Shown: in pieces, positions 11,354 to 21,686 of the stretch
Layout of the letters: each line of letters starts with the position of its first letter
Position numbering within the stretch: the first letter of the stretch is position 1
NCBI GenBank assembly: GCA_037355855.1
Contig: CM074763.1
Span: 4,278,001-4,342,000 of the forward strand
DNA from: Pseudo-nitzschia pungens
Lineage: Eukaryota > Bacillariophyta > Bacillariophyceae > Bacillariales > Bacillariaceae
Direction of reading: 5' to 3'
Length of the DNA: 64,000 bases
Translations under genes and position numbers: made by a program
The notes under the pieces: model-generated
What the model was told of the DNA's origin: nothing
The model's database searches: none
What the model saw: only the letters and a program-made list of their open reading frames with translations

Positions 11354-11751
11354 TGAGTGATTCCTGAAAACATTAATTGCATTAAAAGTTTATATAATAA
11401 CGGTCGATTTAGGTTTTCGGGAAAGGATTTAGTCCTAATTAATGCAAATAATGCAAATTCAAAATCAGATTATGACAGAGGATGCACCTCGACTGTCATA
11501 ATCTGATACTCTGAAAAAATTCCCAACGGAATCTAAAAATCGAAAAACAGAGCCAGTCTGCCGTAGAGGTTCGGCTAATGACTTTTTTGTTCTTGGAAAG
11601 TGGATTCCAAATTCCAAAATGCCCAAAATAGGCACGAACCGACATCGACCGTTAAACTCTCATTCATTCACATCCGTTGGGTGCGCAAAAAAATAAACGT
11701 TGTTTAATGCGATTTAATACTTTAGGTAATTTATGTTTTCAGGAATCACTC
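11354..11751. mobile_element. 398-bp MITE with TGAGTGATTCC ends
   Basis: The ends are TGAGTGATTCCTGAAAACAT and its inverse, flanked by ATT on both sides. The other arm of the host fold-back element supplies the empty site (CCCTATTAGCG), which confirms the insertion point. The termini match those of the large Harbinger-like element at 29688-62884, so this is probably a non-autonomous relative. No gene is seen inside. Confidence 0.8.
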
Positions 11752-11849
11752 ATTAGCGTACCCACCAAAAAATTTCGACTCAAAATACCCTATCTGCGTT
11801 CCCTTCAACTTCGTTTGTCGTATCTGCGTTCCGAGCACCAAGGTTACTG

Positions 11850-12435
11850 AATACGAAGTTACTGTACAAGTTAGGTAAGATTAAGGTAAGGTAAGGTAAG
11901 GTAAGACTAGAAAACCGAAAAAAATTCAAATCTCAAAAACGGTTCGTACCATACTCTGTATGAGTAACGGTAGCTTAATCTTACGTACCGACTAAGGGTA
12001 CAAATACCCGTACGGTACTCTTGGCGCAAAAATTTACCTTTCACGAGCTGTCTGGAATTCTGAGTGGTGTGGTAAAGTACTTGTACCAGATGCAGTATGG
12101 CGTAAGCTGGCGTATGGAGACTACGGGAGTAATCGACATCCTATTATGTTTTTCATTTTTTGAAGAGAAAACATCATACCGTACTACGCATCGCCTATTC
12201 TACCATATTCTACTACGTACAGTAATTCATATTAGCTGAGCCCACCGTGAGTTTTTTTTATGCTGTTTAGTTGGGACTTCAAGGCATTTTGACGTTCATC
12301 TTGTGGTACATTTTTTAGTCGAGTCTACTACACGACTCAGTCATTTCCCAGAAAGAAATTCTCGTACTAAATTTCTACACAAATTCATGTACTACGTACT
12401 AAGGTTTATTTAGGAAGAGAATATTATTTTACTTC
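11850..12435. other. Intergenic DNA between two transposons
   Basis: Nothing coding is supported. It starts with a GGTAA pentamer tandem (about 11885-11908) and carries more GTAC/TTAC-rich sequence. At about 12187 a CTACGCATCGCCTA run resembles the end of the 5215-10026 transposon and may be a relic terminus. Confidence 0.4.
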
Positions 12436-12437
12436 TA

Positions 12438-12772
12438 CTACGGAATTCCTATCAGCTGATCCCCCCACTTTTTTAATCAGATTAAAAAGCTTTTTTAAGT
12501 CAATCGCAAACCCTCAAAAACTCTGTAGTACAAATTTCTACGTAATTTAGTGTAGGATCAATCGTGCTCTATTGTGCTCTGTTTTGACACTCCCTTCCGA
12601 AAACTGATTTCGTCATTCTTTTCCTTCACAGCTCCTTCTTTCACCCCTGACCATGGTGGTTGCCCAAATCCTGTTGCAACAGCTCCTTTGAACCCAATTT
12701 TCTTGTCCAGAGCAACCCTTGTATCGAGAGTGCATTTGAGCCCTTTTTTCTGCTGAAAAATTGACCTTCGTA
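12438..12772 (+). repeat. Left terminal inverted repeat of transposon copy 2
   Basis: Pairs with 16863-17165. It shares a GGATCAGCTGATAGGAATTC-type outer segment (inverted) and an inner segment running from CATGGTGGTTGCCCAAATCC through AGAGCAACCCTTG. Confidence 0.85.
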
Positions 12773-12839
12773 GTAGCAAAAATACCCCTTCCTTCTTTTT
12801 CGGCCGACGAGACCTTCTTCTTTGTCCAACAATTCCACC

Positions 12840-14809
12840 ATGGCCGACTTCAATCAGAATTCCACCGCCGGCAGTCTCAAGCAAGAGATCGAGCGCCAAC
12901 TGAACCACAGAACTCAAGTGGACGAAAAACCCATGCAAATTGCAGTGAAAAAGCTTGCAAATAACAAGGAACTCTTGGGGACGAAAAGTGAGAAATTGGC
13001 GCACATCAAGAAGATTGGCAATGAGATGATAATTGGATTCTTGAGACAGAAGAAAAGAAGGAGAGCAGCCGATGACATCAAACTACTCACTAAACTACCA
13101 CTCTTGCACAGGGCCAAGACATCAAAAGAAGACGTCGCATTGGTGGTTTTCTACATTGCAGAAATTCTGTACACGTCCGACGTCAGGGTAGGAGGGAATA
13201 GAGAGATTGGTGATTGCGTCAACCCTTTCAGAGATGCTTACACTGCACTAATGAATGAGACCCGGCAGCAAATGGAAGCCAACAACAAGAATTACCTTAT
13301 CAAGCAGTCTCCAGAAGAAGTCAGTCGGCTCTTCTTGGAAGGGGGGGGGGAAACTACCAGAAGACGAAGCACTCCGAACGTGCCCATTCTGCTGTCATTC
13401 CTATGTCGACGAACCGGCTACCAATGCCGCTGTATTCGATAGAAATAGAGCATTGGCGGCTGATTTTGAGGCCAAAATGAGGGAATACAATAGCAACAAC
13501 GGGCATTATACTAATGCGCTTGGAGAGAGGAGCAATGGAACTCCGCCAAAGCCGCAATACAAGCACGAAGTGCTCCAATGCCATTGCCATCAGATCAGAT
13601 GCGTCAGCGCTGCTGGGAATGGATCTTGTAGGGATTGCAACGCGAATGGTGCAAAACTGGACAGCAACAACAATTGCAAGTGCCCGGTCTGTTCTTGTAC
13701 TTGCAGTTTTGCGTACAAAAAAAATTCTGTAGACAGAAGATTGCTGACAAGGAAAACATCGACACTGGCAATGCCGCCGCTGGAAAAGCGATTGCATCGA
13801 TCTTTGCTGCGTCTGCAATGGAAGCGCATGCTGCTCAAGCTGCAGTTATCCATGCACGAAATTGAAAAACTGACGCTACTGACGCCATTCATCTGGAAAA
13901 TCTGTATTTCCAGGGAGCAAGTCGTAGGTTGATGGAGGATCCTTCTATCAACCTGTCGTCTCTCCGCAATTATGCCGGGACTGCCGTCAATATTGCCCTC
14001 CCCGGTGGCTCTGCTGTTTTCGATACGCGTCTCCTTGGCAAGGAGAACGGAGGATTCCGGGCAAGAAACAATCGGCTTGAGAAACCTGTCGTAGCTGCAT
14101 CAAATGGACATGGTTCTCTTGAAATGGGGCCTCCAGCGCCAAGAAATGCCACTTCAACAGTTACAACAATCAGTCCCATCCCAGCGTCGACAGTTGTTAT
14201 GGCAACTCCACTGGCGGCAGCAACGCTCCCTACCCTTGGTCCATTTGATCCATCCAGTAAGATGAAAAAGCCACCCCCAAGAAATCACAGCATAAAATTC
14301 TGATCTCCGCAACCATGAAGACGTTTCTTTCTGTCAACACTGCAGTGAATGGGGTAAAGATGCCATCCGCAATGTCACAAGCACAGGTGGACCAGCAGCT
14401 GATGATAGTAGCAAAGAAAGAGCAGGGTGAAGAAGTGATCGATTTGGATGATGACGATTCTATTGTCTCTGTTCTTTCGTATGAGAAAAAACCCCAATAT
14501 AAAAAGAAGAAGCCTGCTGTCAACACGCCGCGTTCTTCTTTTGTGAGGCGAACCCGGATTCGGTTGATTGGTCGGGCCACTGAACCAGTGATGAATGTAG
14601 ACACCGATATTCCTTCCTCTCTAGAATCAACTGTTGTACAGGATGCCATCCATTTCTGTGAGCTTCCAATAGAAAGAGTGAAGGACATTGCCGAATGTGT
14701 CTTGGACTCGAACAAGAATGCGAGTCCTGATCAATTCAAGAGGGCTGTTGATCAGTTCTTTCCCTTCCCTTCCACGTTGAAGAAAAAGAAAGCAAAGAAG
14801 AACAAGTAG
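12840..14809 (+). pseudogene. Broken cysteine-cluster accessory gene of copy 2
   Basis: Starts at the ATG at 12840 (MADFNQNSTAG). The frame shifts at a ten-G run (13341-13350) and again at an A-run near 13716, meets an in-frame TGA near 13863, and changes frame again between 14300 and 14315. Read across the breaks it contains CxxC, CxCxxxxC, CxxC and CxCxxCxCxC, the pattern of the 5698-7623 protein, with little other identity. The last segment (from about 14315) has an EVIDLDDDD run resembling a SUMO-interacting motif, then a basic tail. An unannotated intron could account for some of the breaks, but two sit in homopolymers, so decay is simpler. Confidence 0.75.
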
Positions 14810-15690
14810 ATTGTCGCGTCTCCACCACCAGAAGATTGCTTGTTGTCGGGTCTCCACCACCAGTAGATTGTCGATTGTCGCGTCAGCGTCTCCACCATTG
14901 TGGATTGTATATTGTCCAATCTCCACCATTGTCGATTGTTGCGTCTCTACCAGCGTCTCCACCATTGTCGATTGTCGCGTCTCCACCAGCGTCTCCACCA
15001 TTGTCGATTGTCAATTTGGTTGTATTCCTTACTGGTTGTTTAGTAGATTGCTTTTGCAGAGTTGCAAAAATAGAAATAATGAATTAGAGTTGCTGACCCT
15101 TGCTGCTTGTTGCCGGATCGATTTCTTTTACAAGAGCAATCGATCGATCGATTTTGGTGTTCCGGTTTTCGTGTAACATATGTTCAGTATCCACCCCTGT
15201 AAATAAATAATACCTAAAGACAACTCTAACCTATCAGATTACAAGCATGTCAGACTTCAATCCCATCAGTTCTTCTATAGTTTGCGGTGCCGGTCGACTT
15301 CAATCCCACCATCTGGACGTCCAAGGTTTTCTATTGTACCTATGTTTGATATCCACCAATAGAGATGAATATAATCGATTCCCACAAGTGTTCAATACTT
15401 AGCTGTGGGAGTGACATGGGAGTGACACTGCTGGCGGCGCTATTAGGGTACAATCAAAAACCTATTTCGAAGCAACTGGAGCAAACTGGAGCAACACTAA
15501 TTCATTATTTCTATTTTTGTAAATTGCAAAAGCAAAATCCACTAAACTACCACTAAGAAATTCAACCAAATCGACAATCGACCATGGTGGAGCCGGAGAC
15601 AATCAACAATCGACAATGGTGGAGACGCGACAATCGACAATCGACAATGGCGGTGGAGATTCGACAATCGTCCGGTGGAGACCCGACAAT
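14810..15690. repeat. Spacer of copy 2 with inverted tandem-repeat flanks
   Basis: The left flank (14810-15020) repeats units like ATTGTCGCGTCTCCACCA. The right flank (about 15575-15690) carries the inverse, GGTGGAGACGCGACAAT. The core, about 15115-15570, is highly similar to 7862-8340 of copy 1. No gene is supported. Confidence 0.7.
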
Positions 15691-15697
15691 ACACCAC

Positions 15698-16795
15698 TCA
15701 GTTCGTATACCCAACGTTCGCAAAGTAGTTTACGAACTCGGGGATTCCCCTAATAATTGCATACAACTGCTGGCTCAGTTCAGCTGGGTTGGAGATATCG
15801 TACATCTTGTAGCTGAGTGCCATCTCGATGGTATTGAATACATACTCAATCGGACCATCCACCGGATAATAAGGGGCACGGAACACAAATCGATGCCCCA
15901 CAGCTAGAATTGCACCCAGCGTCAGTGGATTGTGGTGAGCCAACAAATTGTCCATGATAAAACACTTTCTATTGCCATCCACACCCGGTGGCAGCGATTC
16001 CAGGATACTCTCAATGAAAGCAGCAAAGGAGATAGCGTCGGTCCCTGTTGTATCAAATCTAACCCAGCGGCGTCCCTCGGGATCCCCACTGATTGCCATC
16101 TTGAGTGTATGATTTACACCATGGCCGTAGTTCCCTCGCTGGCGCACTCTCCCACAAATTGATGCTTTCCCCATTTGGCGGTTGGCATTCTCCAGTTTAA
16201 TCCCTGCTTCATCCACGTCAATCATATCGTCCCTTCGAATGTCTGCAATTCCATACGGATAATTCATTGTCCAGTACCGGAATTGCTTGTATCGGTTTCA
16301 AAAAGTAAACGCTTGATTTGCTGTTGTAGACCCCTTCTTTCTGTTGATTCCAATCACATTTTCTGCTTCCGTAATATCCTTGAGAGAATACACCCGCGGG
16401 ACAGGTAAGTATCTGCTGTAGGATCTCCAGAGGAACGCGATACACTCGTATCGGGTTGCCTTTGGATAGATCTTTCTGTATACGGCAAGCAAGAACATTG
16501 GATATCCACAGATCCCTTCCTTCATCTTGTTACCAGTGTGCCTCATTCACACATTCCTACCCAACTCTCTGATTCGTCTGTTGTAGCATTTGGCAGTTGA
16601 AGAATGTGGAAGAGTCTCGATATCATTGATATTCTTTCCAATTTCCTCGTATCTCACGACAGTATGTCTTCTCATGTCCTCTGAATAGCCATTCCCTCCA
16701 TTTCTAGGGATAGGAATGTCAGTATTAGTGGCATATCTAGGTGTTTGCAGAGCAGGCTGGACTGTGTTGCTCTTCAGGGGATTGCCATTCACCAT
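15698..16795 (-). pseudogene. DDE transposase of copy 2, two in-frame TGA stops
   Basis: One continuous minus-strand frame from the ATG at 16795 (MVNGNPLKSNTV) to the stop at 15698, interrupted by TGA at 16547-16549 and 16298-16300. The uninterrupted 3' half keeps the catalytic set: Asp in MIDVDEAG, Asp in IMDNLLAHH and Glu in GPIEYVF. I count 34 residues between the last two, a classical DD34E spacing. A short RHTGNK segment after the first stop matches RMTGNK of copy 1. With no frameshift needed, decay looks recent, or the stops are read through; the former is simpler. Confidence 0.78.
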
Positions 16796-16862
16796 GGTCG
16801 TGGATTGTCGGATTCTTGTTTTCGTAGTCCGTCAAAAAACGAAGCAGTTCGAAAAATCGGTT

Positions 16863-17165
16863 CTACATGGTCGATTTTGACAGAAAAAAGGCTCAAACAC
16901 ACTCTCGATGCAAGGGTTGCTCTGGACAAGAAAATTGGGTTCAAAGGAGCTGTTGCAACAGGATTTGGGCAACCACCATGGTCCCGGTCGAAATGAGAAG
17001 GAGTGGTGTGTTGGTGTCAAAAAAGAAGAAGACTAGAGCCTACACTAAATTACGTAGAAATTGAGTACTACAGAGTTTTTGAGGGTTTGCGTCGAGTCGA
17101 CGTAAAAAAGCTTTTTAATTTGATTTTTAAAAAGGTGGGGGGATCAGCTGATAGGAATTCGGTAG
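16863..17165 (-). repeat. Right terminal inverted repeat of transposon copy 2
   Basis: Inverted counterpart of 12438-12772, slightly shortened. It ends GGAATTCGGTAG followed by TA, with one mismatch to the left end in the last 12 bases. Confidence 0.85.
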
Positions 17166-17167
17166 TA

Positions 17168-17733
17168 AAAAAGTATTTTTTCACTTTTTCTCTCTCGATG
17201 AAACATTAGCTTCTTTTTGATTGTCGACGGCCACACGTCCTGTTCGTCACCCGAGAGGATATCCATGTTTGCCAATGATGATGAACATACGGTACTACCG
17301 GTACGCGTATTTTGAGATTTTTAAAGGCGTGCATTTATGGTACAAGGTAATACGGTAAGGTTACCATACGGTACTAGTGTCGTCGACGCCATCCGGAACG
17401 AAAAAAAATAATGACACAGGGTAAGGTTTACCTTACGGTACGAGTAACAAGTAACTTACGAGTAAGGTTACCGTAATCTTACTCGTACCAAACTCAAACG
17501 AAAGGAAAAAAATCCTTCCATGGAAGAAATCTCGTCGTAAACGGACCGGTTCAACTGTCTTCCTACCGCTTTATTGTATTGGCTTCGATACTCCATTGAT
17601 TCTTGGTGCCGTCAGTAAGACTTACTTGTTAGAGTAATCGTACGGCTAACTGAGAATCTAAAATCATTTCAATCAAAAGCACAATTGGAACAGCACAGAG
17701 TTTGTTGTTGGCGCTTCAAACACAATCTTGACC
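17168..17733. other. Upstream region of the isoleucyl-tRNA synthetase gene
   Basis: No gene seen. It contains GTAC/TTAC-rich sequence (about 17285-17490) like other host intergenic regions, then about 200 bp of ordinary sequence leading to the ATG at 17734. The promoter and 5' UTR should be here, but no recognisable core element was found. Confidence 0.4.
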
Positions 17734-20700
17734 ATGTCTTCCCTTCCACCAGCCTTAAACTTCGCCGACTCTGAGGTCGAAATTTGTAAGAAATGGAAGG
17801 AAGAGGATAGCTTTCGCCGACAAAACAAGCTGAGCGAAGAACGAGGGGATGATGTGAGTTGAGAAAATCCTACCTTCCAGTTTCGGGTGAATCTTGGCGC
17901 TGGAAATGAAACGAATGACATTGTACCTTTCCTCTACTATCGGGATTCATCTATTTTTAACAGCGGATAGTGCAATGGGGTTCACTGTGAACTGACTTTT
18001 GTCCTTAGCCGAACGACTCTCATTGCTCTTTCTATGATGTTGTTTTCTTTTCCGCAATGAAAATTATCAGGAGTTTGTCTTCTTCGATGGACCTCCCTTC
18101 GCCACGGGATTGCCGCACTACGGTCACATTCTCGCTGGTACTATCAAGGACACAGTTACTCGTTACGCTGCCATGACTGGCAAACGGGTCGATCGACGAG
18201 CTGGGTGGGATTGCCACGGTCTACCGGTCGAACAAGAAATCGACAAGATGCTCAATATCAAGTTTCGTGATCAGGTCCTGGAAATGGGAATCGATAAGTA
18301 CAACGAAAAGTGCCGAAGTATTGTGCAACGTTACACCAAAGAATGGGAAAGCACCGTAACCCGACTGGGACGATGGATCGATTTCGAAAACGATTACAAG
18401 ACGATGGATCTTACGTTCATGGAATCTGTGTGGTGGGTATTTTCCCAATTGTGGGAAAAGGATATGGTATACCAAGGCTTCAAAGTCATGCCATACTCGA
18501 CTGGATGTTCAACAGTGCTGTCTAATTCCGAGGCTAGTTCCAATTACAAGGATGTCAGCGATCCGGCTGTGGTTGTGTCCTTTCCGATTGTCGGCGACGA
18601 AGATATGAAGGGTGTTTCACTAATTGCCTGGACAACGACGCCGTGGACACTGCCTTCGAACTTGGCATTGTGTGTAAACCCAAAGTTGGAATACGTGCAA
18701 TTCTTGGACAAGAAAACAGGCAATCGTTATGTGATGGCGAAGACCAGACTTCCGCAAATCTATCCTATTATGAACAACAAAAAGAAGTGGAAGCCGAAAA
18801 TGGCCGACGAGTTGTACACCATTGAGAAGACTATGCTGGGTACAGAACTGAAGGGCAAGCGCTATCAGCCATTGTTTGACTTCTTTGTCGGACCTGAAGC
18901 GTATTTCCAAGTAGTCACCGATACATACGTAACCGATGATGCTGGTACAGGAGTTGTCCACCAAGCCCCTGCATTTGGAGAAGACGATTTCCGTGTGTGC
19001 ATGGCAAATGGAATCATCCAAAAGGGTGTGGATTTCCCCTGTCCCGTTGATGCCGATGGTCTTTTCACCGACGAAGTCGCAATTGCTAAAGGAGTCCACG
19101 TCAAGGAGGCCGACAACACACTGATCTCGGACATCAAAACACGCGGCCGGTTAGTCCAAAAAGATATGTTGATGCACTCGTATCCTTTCTGTTGGAGATC
19201 GAATACTCCTCTGATTTACAAAACAGTTAGCTCTTGGTTTGTCAAAGTAGAGGAAATCCGCGATCAAATCGTGGAAAATAATGCTAACGTTCGTTGGGTC
19301 CCAGAACATGTAGGAAAGGTTCGGTTCAACAACTGGTTGAAGGATGCTCGAGATTGGGCTATCTCACGTAGTCGATTCTGGGGAACACCTCTACCAATCT
19401 GGACAAACGAAGATTTCAGCGAAATGATTTGCGTGGGAAGCATTGCGCAATTGGAGGAACTGAGCGGGACCAAGGTTACGGATTTGCATCGCGAATTTGT
19501 TGACAAGTTGGAAATTCCATCGCAAAAGAATCCCGACGGACCACCACTGAGAAGAGTTGATGAGGTTTTCGATTGCTGGTTTGAATCAGGTAGCATGCCT
19601 TATGCCCAAAAACACTATCCCTTCGAAAACAAGGATGCGTTTGAAAATGGGTTCCCTGCCGATTTTATTGCAGAAGGACTTGACCAGACTCGTGGCTGGT
19701 TTTATACTCTGATGATCCTATCGACTGCATTGTTTGGAAAACAAGCGATGAACAATGTGATTGTGAATGGACTTGTATTGGCCGAAGATGGGAAGAAAAT
19801 GTCGAAGAGTTTGAAGAACTATCCCGACCCCACTATTGTTATCAACAAGTATGGAGCCGATGCTCTGAGAATGTATTTGATCAACTCACCAGTGGTTCGA
19901 GCTGAAGAACTGAAGTTCAAAGAGGCTGGTGTGCTGGGTGTTGTAAAGGAGATGTTCTTGCCTTTGTACAATGCATTCAGATTCTTCTTGCAAAATCTGG
20001 AACGATGGGAATCGGAATCTGGTCGCAAGTTCGTCCCATCGATTGACATGGTAAAATCGACATCAAATCCCACGGATATCTGGATATCCGCAGCAACGCA
20101 AGGACTTATTAAGTTTGTTCGCGAAGAGATGGAAGCTTATCGATTGTACACGGTTCTTCCAGCTCTTGTGACTTACGTGACACAGTTGACAAACTGGTAT
20201 GTTCGGTTGAACCGTGATCGCCTCAAGGGATTAGAGGGTGAGGGCTCTGAAGCAGAAACCGAAGCGGAAACTGGTTTGCAAGTTTTGTATGATGTGCTAT
20301 TGGATGTAACTGTTGTTTTGGGGCCATTTACACCCTTTTTGGCAGAATTCTTCTATCAGCACCTACGGAAATTGCAGCCATCTTTTGCTGAAGCCGCTGA
20401 TGGCGGTGGCAGTTCAAACCCTGTGAAGCGAGGAAAGAGCGACTCGGTGCACTTTTTGAAACTTCCGGAATACGATGGATCTCGTCTCAATGCTGAAGCA
20501 GTGGAAGCGATGGAAGCCCTACAGAATATTGTTGAACAAGGACGAAACGCCAGAGAAAAACGAAACATTAGTCTTAGAACTCCCATCAAATCTGTCGTTG
20601 CAATTCTTCGCAACCCTCCCACCCACGTCGTCGATGGACTTACTGGACCACTCAAGAAATACATCCTTTCTGAGCTCAATGCTTGGGATTTCCAAGTGGT

Positions 20701-21475
20701 CCCAGATGAGGATCAGCACAATTGGGTGACCCTTTCTTTGACACCGAACTTCCCAGTCCTTGGAAAGAAGGTCGGTAAGAAAATGAAGGCCATCACTGCT
20801 GCTGTGAGAAAAATGACACACAGTGAGGCAGTCAAATGCTTAGAGGACGGAAAACTCGTCGTGGACGATGTCGAGTTAGACACGGTGACCGACTTGATTT
20901 CAAAACTAAGTTTTTCAAAGGAAGGAGACCACTGGGAATCTACTGCGTCTGCTGATGGTGCGACAGTCGTTGCTATGGATGCTACACAGGATGATGCAAT
21001 CCTTTCTGCTGGTATGGCCAGAGAGTTGATCAACCACATTCAGCAATTACGAAAGGCCGCTGGCCTGGATCTGAAGGACGTTGTTGAAGTGTTTTTTCAC
21101 GAAGAGGATGGTGTAACATCAACTGAAGATGCGGTATCGAAAAATGTTGCAACGTTGGACTCGAAATTCAAGGGTTCGATTCCTTTGCCACAACGATTTG
21201 CACCTGCCTGGAGTATTGTATTGAAAGCCGATACAGTTGATGTTGGTGGATCGAAGGTAACGGTCTCTGTATGTCGTCCTGCAATTGCTGTCGAGGACTC
21301 TTTAGACGAAATGGCTGCGAAAGTTTTGTCATCGAAGGAACCTTCGGAGTTTTCCGAGGGCGCTTCATTGAACTGTTCAGTAGATGGAAAGTCGTACGAG
21401 CTGAAGGAAGGCAAAGATTTCTGGTTGTCCACTGCTGCGAAGACACGGTCAACCAAGGGACTCAGTTGGCTCTAA
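17734..21475 (+). CDS. Cytosolic isoleucyl-tRNA synthetase
   Basis: Charges tRNA-Ile with isoleucine in the cytosol. Two exons, 17734-17853 and 18071-21475, with a 217-nt GT-AG intron (donor GTGAGT, acceptor ATCAG) in phase 0, give about 1,174 residues, the usual size of eukaryotic cytosolic IleRS. The class I signatures are present: the HIGH-type motif HYGH (residues 56-59, just after FFDGPPFATGLP) and KMSKS near residue 616. The CP1 editing domain (around SLIAWTTTPWTLPSN), the anticodon-binding region and a eukaryotic C-terminal extension follow. There is no plastid or mitochondrial presequence in the chosen start (MSSLPPALNFADSEVEI). The gene ends 211 bp from the converging lipase gene. 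Confidence 0.95.
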
Positions 21476-21686
21476 GTGCTCAAGGCGTCATTCAGATTTA
21501 GATTAGTGAACGCGAAAAAATGTGTTACACCTGTAACAAGTTTATTTTTATTTCTACTCAAACGCGCCCGATGACAGTTGAAACCGCCACCCAAAAGCAA
21601 AAGTCTCAACTCTTCGGCAGCGGAGGAGTTATACCGGTACGCTGACTTTTTCAGAGATAAACTTGGGGGTACAGACCGATCTAATT

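Larger units (their letters stand above)
10092..11839. mobile_element. Fold-back (long inverted repeat) element, possibly MULE-type
   Basis: The two arms are inverted copies over several hundred bases: a GGAACGCAGATACG terminus, a tract containing AAATTTTTTGGTGGGTACGC, a GGGGAGAAATCCGGTACGCAAATCTGG tract split over positions 10196-10226, and inner 12-bp tandem repeats. The right arm is interrupted by the MITE at 11354-11751. The ten bases AAGGTTACTG directly flank both sides (10082-10091, 11840-11849). A 9-11-bp duplication would fit Mutator-like elements, but local GTAC/TTAC texture makes chance possible. There is no coding capacity; the apparent peptides are repeat translations. Confidence 0.7.
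12438..17165. mobile_element. TA-flanked two-gene DNA transposon, copy 2 (4.7 kb, decayed)
   Basis: The ends are CTACGGAATTCC and GGAATTCGGTAG, in inverted repeats of about 300-335 bp flanked by TA (12436-12437, 17166-17167). The gene layout matches copy 1: a plus-strand cysteine-rich gene, a spacer, then a minus-strand DDE transposase. Both genes are broken by stops or frameshifts, so the copy cannot act on its own. The shared CTACGGA terminus and shared spacer place it in the same family as 5215-10026, although the proteins have diverged strongly. Confidence 0.88.

Noticed and set aside
13886..13912. A run encoding ENLYFQG, identical to the TEV protease cleavage site used in expression vectors
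   Set aside because: It sits in the accessory pseudogene where the copy 1 protein has a comparable segment (NPHLASARFQKRI), with no vector sequence around it. It is a chance seven-residue match, not contamination.
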